Shown here: positions 37,484 through 43,644 of the stretch, piece by piece
Layout of the letters: the number at the start of each line of letters is the position of its first letter
How positions within the stretch are numbered: the stretch's first letter is position 1
NCBI RefSeq assembly: GCF_035666175.1
Contig: NZ_CP142016.1
Span: 744,001 to 808,000 of the forward strand
From: Riemerella anatipestifer
GTDB taxonomy: Bacteria > Bacteroidota > Bacteroidia > Flavobacteriales > Weeksellaceae
DNA: 64,000 nucleotides
Direction: 5' to 3'
Made by a program: the position numbers and the translations under genes
The notes under the pieces: model-generated
Databases searched by the model: none
The model's input: the letters and a program-made list of their open reading frames with translations, nothing else
What the model was told of the DNA's origin: nothing

Positions 37484-38463
37484 ACCCGTTGTGCATTATG
37501 AAATGAAAAAAACAAGAGTTGTTTATTAGACTGAAAATCAGTATATTGTTTTTGCTATAAAACGGTATAAATGAACAACTTAGAGCAAATATATGAAAGA
37601 ATTTTGGAAGTTTTAGGACTTTTTTCAGAAAATCAACTGATTAGTTATCAGAGAAGAACACCTAAAATGAGCGATTTAGAAGTCATAAGTCTTAATATTA
37701 CTGCTGAATACTTGAGTATTGATAGCGAATTACAGTTATTTAGAAAATTGCCAAACTCTCTGATAAACAAAATTGAAAGAAGTGTTTACAATAAGCGAAA
37801 ACGAAGACTATCCCTACAAACAGAGCAAATTAGACAGCGTATTTCGATGGAGTTCAATGAGTTTGAAGATATTTTTATCGTTGATAGCGTGCCAATGAAA
37901 GTTTGTGAAAACGCTCGTTCTACTCGTTCAAAAATTTGTAAAGAGCAATCCTATTCTTCACCAACATATGGTTATTGTGCTTCACAGAAATTATATTTCT
38001 ATGGCTATAAACTACACGCAGTATGTTCTTTAAATGGTGTGATTAAGAATTTTGATATAAGCCCTGCATCCGTTCACGACATCCACTATTTAAAAGATAT
38101 TGGTGAGCAAATGCGAAACTGTACTTTAATTGGAGATAGAGGCTATTTATCAGCAAAAGTTCAAATAGATTTATTTAACTATGCTAATATTAAATTAGAT
38201 ACACCAATGAGAAGTAATCAGAAAGATTATATTCCTCAATTTTCATTGTACAAGAAAAAGCGAAAACGAATTGAGACATTTTTCTCTCAACTTTGCGACC
38301 AATTTATGATTAAAAGAAACTATGCTAAAACTTTTGAAGGCTTTAAAACAAGGATAATCAGTAAAATAACCGCCGCAACGGTTATTCAATATATCAATAA
38401 ATTTATCTTCCAAAGAAAATTAAATCATCTAAAAATCAGTATTATTTAAAATGCACAACGAGT
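37484..38463 (+). mobile_element. IS982-family element, copy 2 (980 bp)
   Basis: The same 980-bp element as copies 1, 3 and 4, in plus orientation, with ends ACCCGTTGTGCATT and the reverse complement of ACTCGTTGTGCATT. Its flanks (ATTTGTCT and TTATTTTA) are not a duplication. It abuts the DGR-like island, 112 bp from the template-like repeat. Confidence 0.95.
37571..38449 (+). CDS. IS982-family transposase, copy 2 (292 aa)
   Basis: An intact DDE transposase. Compared with the other copies it has Val instead of Met in 'IVDSVPMKV', next to a putative catalytic Asp, and Tyr in 'IKRNYAKT'. The remaining catalytic positions in 'IGDRGYLS' and 'RKRIETFF' are unchanged. Confidence 0.95.
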   Translation: MNNLEQIYERILEVLGLFSENQLISYQRRTPKMSDLEVISLNITAEYLSIDSELQLFRKLPNSLINKIERSVYNKRKRRLSLQTEQIRQRISMEFNEFEDIFIVDSVPMKVCENARSTRSKICKEQSYSSPTYGYCASQKLYFYGYKLHAVCSLNGVIKNFDISPASVHDIHYLKDIGEQMRNCTLIGDRGYLSAKVQIDLFNYANIKLDTPMRSNQKDYIPQFSLYKKKRKRIETFFSQLCDQFMIKRNYAKTFEGFKTRIISKITAATVIQYINKFIFQRKLNHLKISII

Positions 38464-38575
38464 TTATTTTAGGGATTATGTATAGGATAAAAAAAAGTTC
38501 TTGCACACCAGATAACACAGAGGCAAGCCTCTGTAGAAAAAGCACCAAACCCTTGCGGTTCTCCTTTTGGCGGTA
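38464..38575 (-). other. Short region between IS copy 2 and the template-like repeat
   Basis: There is no gene here. It contains a perfect hairpin ACAGAGGC / GCCTCTGT (38517-38534, 2-nt loop). On the minus strand this is the stretch immediately downstream of the template-like repeat, where DGR reverse-transcriptase genes usually begin. No start of such a gene can be recognised in the 112 bp before the IS. Confidence 0.6.
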
Positions 38576-38769
38576 TTAGTCCTTGAGGCAGCGGACGCTA
38601 AAGCCGTTTGCACGATTGTTGTTGTTGCCCGCGTTGCTATTGCCGCTATTGAACCATAGGTTCCACGAGTTGTTGCTATTGTTCTGCTCGCTGCTCCACA
38701 GCCAACCGTTGCTGCTCTGATTGTTGAGCGTGGCATTGTTGGCGTTGCGGTTACCACCGGCCGGCAGGC
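38576..38769 (-). repeat. DGR-like template repeat (TR candidate)
   Basis: This 194-bp segment matches the 3' end of the FISUMP gene (39422-39612), including frame and stop, but is not attached to a gene body. Read in frame it is very rich in AAC/AAT codons ('NANNATLNNQ', 'EQNNSNNSWN', 'AGNNNNRANG'). Against the gene copy, by hand count, 17 of about 59 adenines on the coding strand are substituted but only 6 of about 135 other bases, plus one missing codon. Adenine-specific differences and AAY-rich codons are the defining features of a diversity-generating retroelement template. A 10-bp hairpin abuts its upstream boundary. Confidence 0.8.
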
Positions 38770-38796
38770 TTAGCCCTCCTCCCGAAGGGCTAAGCC
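38767..38796 (-). other. Strong hairpin at the boundary of the template-like repeat
   Basis: GGCTTAGCCC (38767-38776) pairs perfectly with GGGCTAAGCC (38787-38796) around a 10-nt loop. Homology with the variable repeat ends exactly at this hairpin, so it may mark the end of the copied region or protect the template RNA. Confidence 0.75.
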
Positions 38797-39421
38797 GTGC
38801 GGCAACGCCAGACGGCACAGCCCGCCAGCCCCTAACGCAAGTAAGACCTACTGGCGACTGCTTCCCAAGCCTTTGGAAAGCAGCGAATGCCCACTCCTCA
38901 CTCTTATCCCTATGGCGTAGGCTGCCACAGGGGCAGGTCTGGATTAACTACCAGCCAAAGTGCCGCCTAAAAAGGCACACTCTTAATAGCCAAGCTCAAG
39001 AGGTTCAGCCGCCACTAATGCCTTGGTGCAGGATAGGGAAAGCCTCCGCACCTGCATTAGTTTTGTTTTTCATACCCGGATGGAAGAGCCCTCCTGACTC
39101 CAATGGCTACCGGCTTCTTTTTCTTAATTATCTGATGTGTCAAAGAACTCCGCTTGGAGAAAAACGCCGAAGTGCCCCCTAAAAACGGGTTGCCCCATTT
39201 CTAAGTAAGTGGGCGGTGCTCCCCGGCTATTTTTTCTCTTCGCTAAGCCGCTTTTACTTTCCTAAGAGCGGCTCTTGGGTTGTATTTTTATTTCGGTGAG
39301 TTTCGCGGGCGGGCTTGCCCGCCCGCGAAACCAAAAACCACCAGTGGTTTTTTACATTTCTTTACAAACTCCCGCCAGCTTGCCTTCGGCGGGCTGGCGG
39401 CAAACCGCCGAGAACGCACGG
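38797..39421 (-). other. GC-rich, structured non-coding region between variable and template repeats
   Basis: No convincing gene is present; an open frame on the plus strand (38721-39182) has no recognisable protein features. Several strong hairpins are visible: 39015-39060 (CTAATGC/GCATTAG with inner GGTGC/GCACC), AGCCGCT/AGCGGCT (39246-39273), a 15-bp stem with 2-nt loop at 39300-39331, a terminator-like AAAAACCAC/GTGGTTTTT (39333-39352), and GC-rich stems at about 39374-39406 just after the FISUMP stop. In DGRs the template lies in a structured RNA and a hairpin follows the variable repeat, so this layout fits. Confidence 0.6.
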
Positions 39422-39612
39422 TTAATCCTTGAGGCAGCGGACGCCAAAGCTGCTTGCACGATTGTCGTAGCCGCCGATGCTACTGCTGCTATTGAACCAT
39501 AGGTGCAACGAGCTGCTGCTAGTGTTCTGCTCGCTGCTCCACAGCCAACCGCTGCCGCTCTGATTGTAGAGCGTGGCATTGTTGACGTAGCGGCTACCAC
39601 TGGCCGGCAGGC
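39422..39612 (-). repeat. DGR-like variable repeat (VR candidate)
   Basis: The last 63 codons of the FISUMP gene plus its stop. They align with the template-like repeat at 38576-38769 with one codon fewer. At many positions AAC/AAT of the template is replaced by AGC, TAC, GGC, CAC, GAC, ATC or ACT, while surrounding bases are kept. The 3' end ('GVRCLKD' and stop) is almost unchanged, as expected for the fixed initiation region of mutagenic homing. Confidence 0.8.
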
Positions 39613-41314
39613 GGAGCTTCTGCTCGTTCCACATTTTATTGGAATTAGTGTAACTATTACCTATATCATAACCTAAAATCGCATTATGCAAAGCCTTCTG
39701 CTCCGCGTGAGTAGGAACGTGATAACCCGAAGGACAAGGATTGTTAGAACCATTCACCTGCCATAAATTATGAGGACCTGATTGGTTGGTTGAACTATTT
39801 ACCCATGAAATCCCTGAATTATTGCCAGGAATAAACCTATTAGTCCCAGCGTTAGTCCAAGATGAGGATACAGAACCAGAACCTGAGTATTTAGGTGTGC
39901 CACCTGTGGCATTTGTCCAAGTGATGAGTTCGTGCCCGTCGGGGTTTCGCTGCCATTGGAACAATGAACCGTATGCCCGCCAGTCTTTTTTAATCTGGTC
40001 GGCAGTCGGGTTAGAAAGCGGCACGGCGGCGGTGGTCTTTGTATAATCTAAAGCTCCTGCCTGACGCGTTGGGTTAAACCATTGGGAGCCTACACGAGCG
40101 TACTCCGCACCGAGGTTGTTGTTAAGCCAAGTCTTACCATCGGGACCTGTAACGGGAATATAGATAAACTCGTGTTCTTTAACATCTGCTCCATAACCTA
40201 CACATTGTTTGGTGGTCTTACCAAAACAACGGTCAGGAATACCGCCAATGCCTTTAAGTACTACACTATACTGCTGTCCGTTTAGTGTGTAAGGTATGGT
40301 TGCTATTTCGTACTCTTGCCCTGGTGGTAACAAACGAACCTTGTATTGGCTGTCTGTACCACCCACGACAATGGTAGCGTCCAGCGAGCCTTTAGCCATA
40401 AAATTACCCTGCGGAATGGTGAGCTTTACTGTATTGGTATCACCGTCTTGTCCTATAGCTGTGGTTACTTCTTGAGAAGTTACGGCATTGTAAGAACCAC
40501 TCCCATTTTCGTAAGGGATTTTGACCACCAATTTATTAGTCCCATTATCCAATAACCCCGGTATTGGCGTTGTACCTGCATAAGTGAGCGATAAAATATA
40601 CTCCGTCTTAGGGCTGGTAATGCTGGCAGAACCTAAACCGACTTGACCGACTTGGGTCTGTTGGTCGGCTTGGGCGCCGAGTTTACTAAAGTTAGCTTGC
40701 AACACTCCTGTTTCGGGCGTGCCACCCATCGTGTAAGTTAATAATGCCGCCTGCCCCGAAGCTAAATTGATGGTGCTAGTTCCCGAGCAATCACCGCCTC
40801 CTGTACCCGGAGGCAGTAACTTCCAAGTACAACCAGTAATACTGATATTTGCCGTTCCATTCTGAATGCTTACCGCATCGGCAAACGAAGAATTAACACT
40901 AGAAAACGAATTGTTCTCTAACTTAAACTTAACCTTTTGGCTGTTGTTACTGAAAGCAACTCCCCCAATATAAGAGCCCTCAAACCCTTGTGGGCTTACC
41001 GCTACGCTTTGGGCTTTGCTGCTCCCCACATCGGGCAAACACGCCCATTGGTGCACGTCTGAATCTAAGCCCAAGTACATTTCTAAGCATTTTTTGTCTG
41101 CGTTGTAAATTACCGTACCTACTTCGGCTGCCCCAGAAAATTTCAAACGCTCCTCCGAGGTGAATTTAGGAAATAGCACCCCTTGTGGCTGGGTGTTAGG
41201 GAGATTAGTGTTTTTCTTCACCTCTAAGGTGGCTTTGGGGTCATTGGTATTGATGCCCACTTGTGCCTGTAATGCCAGCGGCAGAAACATCGCACAGAAT
41301 AGAATCTTTTTCAT
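39422..41314 (-). CDS. FISUMP-domain surface protein with variable C-terminus (630 aa)
   Basis: The protein is exported (signal peptide MKKILFCAMFLPLALQAQ) and begins 'VGINTNDPKATLEVKKN', like the protein at 2487-3140. The middle part (about 100-370) is Thr/Ser/Gly-rich and beta-type. The C-terminal 230 residues are a FISUMP (TIGR02145-type) domain: 'GKTWLNNNLGAEYA', 'DWRAYGSLFQWQRNPDGHEL', 'NPCPSGYHVPTHAEQKAL', 'GWLWSSEQ' and 'FGVRCLKD'. Such domains are thought to adopt a C-type-lectin-like fold, the usual display scaffold of diversity-generating retroelements. Residues about 568-630 are the variable segment. GC content is visibly higher than in the surrounding genes, suggesting transfer. 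A ligand-binding surface receptor or adhesin is inferred. Confidence 0.85.
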   Translation of the reverse strand: MKKILFCAMFLPLALQAQVGINTNDPKATLEVKKNTNLPNTQPQGVLFPKFTSEERLKFSGAAEVGTVIYNADKKCLEMYLGLDSDVHQWACLPDVGSSKAQSVAVSPQGFEGSYIGGVAFSNNSQKVKFKLENNSFSSVNSSFADAVSIQNGTANISITGCTWKLLPPGTGGGDCSGTSTINLASGQAALLTYTMGGTPETGVLQANFSKLGAQADQQTQVGQVGLGSASITSPKTEYILSLTYAGTTPIPGLLDNGTNKLVVKIPYENGSGSYNAVTSQEVTTAIGQDGDTNTVKLTIPQGNFMAKGSLDATIVVGGTDSQYKVRLLPPGQEYEIATIPYTLNGQQYSVVLKGIGGIPDRCFGKTTKQCVGYGADVKEHEFIYIPVTGPDGKTWLNNNLGAEYARVGSQWFNPTRQAGALDYTKTTAAVPLSNPTADQIKKDWRAYGSLFQWQRNPDGHELITWTNATGGTPKYSGSGSVSSSWTNAGTNRFIPGNNSGISWVNSSTNQSGPHNLWQVNGSNNPCPSGYHVPTHAEQKALHNAILGYDIGNSYTNSNKMWNEQKLRLPASGSRYVNNATLYNQSGSGWLWSSEQNTSSSSLHLWFNSSSSIGGYDNRASSFGVRCLKD

Positions 41315-41332
41315 AATGTTAAAGTTTATAGA

Positions 41333-41432
41333 TATTAGATATTAGATGTTAGATGTTAGACTTTAGATATTAGATTTTAGAGGTTAGACTAAGGGTTGAG
41401 GTGATAAGTTCTAAACTCTGAAATCTAATATC
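41333..41432. repeat. Degenerate TTAGATATT-type repeat
   Basis: Many short units of the type 'TAGATATTAGATGTTAGA' stand directly upstream of the FISUMP gene. They belong to the same family as 3170-3262. Confidence 0.65.
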
Positions 41433-41490
41433 TAACTTCTATTTTTTTGCCTTCTGCAAACGCCTTTGTAGAGGGCTTTCACGAGGCACC

Positions 41491-41553
41491 CCAAAAACAC
41501 ACGTGTTTTTGGAGAAAAACACGCGTGCGGATTTTTTTTTCACGCGTGTTTTT
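41491..41553 (-). terminator. Two hairpins between the HU-like and FISUMP genes
   Basis: AAAAACACGCGTG (41515-41527) pairs perfectly with CACGCGTGTTTTT (41541-41553). CCAAAAACAC (41491-41500) pairs with GTGTTTTTGG (41503-41512). On the minus strand each stem ends in a T run, so they could terminate or attenuate transcription after the HU-like gene and before the FISUMP gene. Confidence 0.7.
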
Positions 41554-41566
41554 TCCTCCAAACACG

Positions 41567-41950
41567 CTACATTTTTTCATACTTCAGCGTAGCCAACATT
41601 TTTTTCAGGTCAGAACCTGGTGTAAAAACCACCTTGGCATTTCTAATGGTGGCTGGGGTTACTTCCTCTTCTTTGGCTTTGCCCTCGCTACTGATGCTTA
41701 CCCGCATACTGCCCATTTCGCCTAGCCTTACCACTTGCCCCTCTGCTAGAGAAGTCTGCATTACATCTACCAAAGCGTATAAGACTGCACGAATATCAGC
41801 ACCGCTTACGGTGGAAATTTTCTCGATGTCCTTGGTAAGTCCTGCTAAAGTTTTCTCACTTACCGTGTTTGCAGAAGCGTAATATTTCTTTTCGCCTCCA
41901 CCGGCAACCCCAGGTTGCCCTTTCTGAATCACTTTGTACTTGATTGACAT
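41567..41950 (-). CDS. HU-family DNA-binding protein (127 aa), paralogue 2
   Basis: The same length and plan as the protein at 150-533: basic glycine-rich start ('KGQPGVAGGGEKK'), identical central helix block 'DIEKISTVSGADIRAVLYAL', the strand 'VRLGEMGSMRVSISS' and the 'VVFTPGSDLKK' end. It is the first gene after the conserved leader of surface locus 2, and the FISUMP gene follows after two hairpins. The association of this protein type with the leader in both loci suggests a regulatory or DNA-bending job there, but this is inference. Confidence 0.85.
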   Translation of the reverse strand: MSIKYKVIQKGQPGVAGGGEKKYYASANTVSEKTLAGLTKDIEKISTVSGADIRAVLYALVDVMQTSLAEGQVVRLGEMGSMRVSISSEGKAKEEEVTPATIRNAKVVFTPGSDLKKMLATLKYEKM

Positions 41951-42527
41951 ATGTTTAATATTTAAAGTTTAAGGTTTAAGGTTTATAGAGGTTAGATATT
42001 GGATATTAGATTTTAGAGGTTGGAGGTTTAGCTGTTCAAAGTTTAAGAGTTCAAAGTTTAAAGAGCTGAAGCTGTTCAAGGTTCTATGTTTAAGGTTTAA
42101 GGGATATGTACGCTTATTCAACCTTGAATATTTGAACTTTAAACCTTGAACTCTTGAACCAATAAGAAAACGCCTCCCCCCTCTCAACACACACAAAACG
42201 AGGAGGAAGGCTAAAACAGAAAGGGAAAAATACCCCTTCTGCACGCTAGAAGCCCCAAACAAGAATAATCTATTCATCTGATGAAAAAGATGGACTTCTA
42301 GCAGATATTTATGAAAACAAAACTTAGCGTGTGCTAAATACCAAACGCCCCCAACGGAAGCTAGAGGCACATTATTTATGATTGATGATAAAAATCTAGA
42401 TAAAAAGTAGTAAATACGCGTGTGCGCGTAATATATATGTGTGTTTACACAATTATTTGGAACTACCAAATTTTTGCACCACTTTTTTTTACTTTTTTGT
42501 ATGTTGCTACTAGTGTATCGCATAAAT
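41951..42527 (-). promoter_or_regulatory. Long structured 5' leader (copy 2)
   Basis: The counterpart of 3141-3675. Hairpin A (42172-42211) is a 12-bp stem with two G-U pairs in the RNA, and its loop has the same GU-rich sequence as in copy 1. Hairpin B is GCTAGAAG (42245-42252) with CTTCTAGC (42295-42302); one base pair differs from copy 1 with both partners changed. The TG tract of copy 1 is reduced to three units here. A long open frame through the leader (41969-42523) is judged spurious. Confidence 0.6.
41960..42160. repeat. Degenerate repeats forming a large imperfect inverted repeat
   Basis: Units of the type 'GTTCAAAGTTTAAGAGTTCA' occupy 42030-42110 and are followed by inverted units 'ACTTTAAACCTTGAACTCTT' (42135-42160), so the region can fold back on itself. 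TTAGATATT-type units lie at 41990-42020. Confidence 0.65.
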
Positions 42528-42533
42528 AGGGAG

Positions 42534-42564
42534 CAAATGTATAAGCATTTTTTAAGATATGCAA
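42534..42564 (-). promoter_or_regulatory. Bacteroidota-type promoter of surface locus 2
   Basis: On the minus strand, TTG (42562-42564) is 20 nt before TACATTTG (42534-42541). The geometry and the downstream block are the same as at 3682-3712. IS copy 3 begins only 17 bp upstream of the -33 box. Confidence 0.75.
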
Positions 42565-42580
42565 ATTATATGTAGCAAAT

Positions 42581-43560
42581 ACTCGTTGTGCATTTTAAAT
42601 AATACTGATTTTTAGATGATTTAATTTTCTTTGGAAGATAAATTTATTGATATATTGAATAACCGTTGCGGCGGTTATTTTACTGATTATCCTTGTTTTA
42701 AAGCCTTCAAAAGTTTTAGCATAGTTTCTTTTAATCATAAATTGGTCGCAAAGTTGAGAGAAAAATGTCTCAATTCGTTTTCGCTTTTTCTTGTACAATG
42801 AAAATTGAGGAATATAATCTTTCTGATTACTTCTCATTGGTGTATCTAATTTAATATTAGCATAGTTAAATAAATCTATTTGAACTTTTGCTGATAAATA
42901 GCCTCTATCTCCAATTAAAGTACAGTTTCGCATTTGCTCACCACTATCTTTTAAATAGTGGATGTCGTGAACGGATGCAGGGCTTATATCAAAATTCTTA
43001 ATCACACCATTTAAAGAACATACTGCGTGTAGTTTATAGCCATAGAAATATAATTTCTGTGAAGCACAATAACCATATGTTGGTGAAGAATAGGATTGCT
43101 CTTTACAAATTTTTGAACGAGTAGAACGAGCGTTTTCACAAACTTTCATTGGCATGCTATCAACGATAAAAATATCTTCAAACTCATTGAACTCCATCGA
43201 AATACGCTGTCTAATTTGCTCTGTTTGTAGGGATAGTCTTCGTTTTCGCTTATTGTAAACACTTCTTTCAATTTTGTTTATCAGAGAGTTTGGCAATTTT
43301 CTAAATAACTGTAATTCGCTATCAATACTCAAGTATTCAGCAGTAATATTAAGACTTATGACTTCTAAATCGCTCATTTTAGGTGTTCTTCTCTGATAAC
43401 TAATCAGTTGATTTTCTGAAAAAAGTCCTAAAACTTCCAAAATTCTTTCATATATTTGCTCTAAGTTGTTCATTTATATCGTTTTATAGCAAAAACAATA
43501 TACTGATTTTCAGTCTAATAAACAACTCTTGTTTTTTTCATTTCATAATGCGCAACGGGT
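42581..43560 (-). mobile_element. IS982-family element, copy 3 (980 bp), with 8-bp TSD
   Basis: The same terminal repeats as the other copies (the right end has GCGCAACGGGT instead of GCACAACGGGT). It is flanked on both sides by TAGCAAAT (42573-42580 and 43561-43568), an intact target duplication that proves simple insertion. It lies between the surface-locus promoter and the ABC exporter gene. Confidence 0.97.
42595..43473 (-). CDS. IS982-family transposase, copy 3 (292 aa)
   Basis: An intact transposase. It differs from the other copies by Ser instead of Ile in 'YLKDSGEQM' and has Tyr in 'IKRNYAKT'. The putative catalytic Asp, Asp and Glu are retained. Confidence 0.95.
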   Translation of the reverse strand: MNNLEQIYERILEVLGLFSENQLISYQRRTPKMSDLEVISLNITAEYLSIDSELQLFRKLPNSLINKIERSVYNKRKRRLSLQTEQIRQRISMEFNEFEDIFIVDSMPMKVCENARSTRSKICKEQSYSSPTYGYCASQKLYFYGYKLHAVCSLNGVIKNFDISPASVHDIHYLKDSGEQMRNCTLIGDRGYLSAKVQIDLFNYANIKLDTPMRSNQKDYIPQFSLYKKKRKRIETFFSQLCDQFMIKRNYAKTFEGFKTRIISKITAATVIQYINKFIFQRKLNHLKISII

Positions 43561-43592
43561 TAGCAAATATTAAATCTCTAAGCCTACCTGCT

Positions 43593-43624
43593 TTTGCTCA
43601 ATTAAAATATCCTGCTTACTTTTG
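43593..43624 (+). promoter_or_regulatory. Promoter of the ABC exporter gene
   Basis: TTTG (43593-43596) is 20 nt before TACTTTTG (43617-43624), close to the Bacteroidota consensus, and 20 bp before the ATG at 43645. It lies just right of the IS insertion and is intact. Confidence 0.75.
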
Positions 43625-43644
43625 TGGCTCCATAAGAGATTTTA

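Noticed and set aside
38576..38818. 80-codon frame over the template-like repeat as a gene
   Set aside because: Only the part homologous to the FISUMP C-terminus looks like protein; the beginning is hairpin sequence with no signal peptide. It fits better as a non-coding template.
38721..39182. 153-codon plus-strand frame in the DGR-like island
   Set aside because: It runs antisense through the template repeat, has no recognisable domain and is explained by the high GC content. It is not an avd-like gene as far as I can see.
38576..39612. Simple duplication or gene-conversion cassette instead of a DGR
   Set aside because: A plain duplicate would accumulate changes at all bases. The strong excess at template adenines argues against it, although six other substitutions and one missing codon show that some ordinary drift also occurred.
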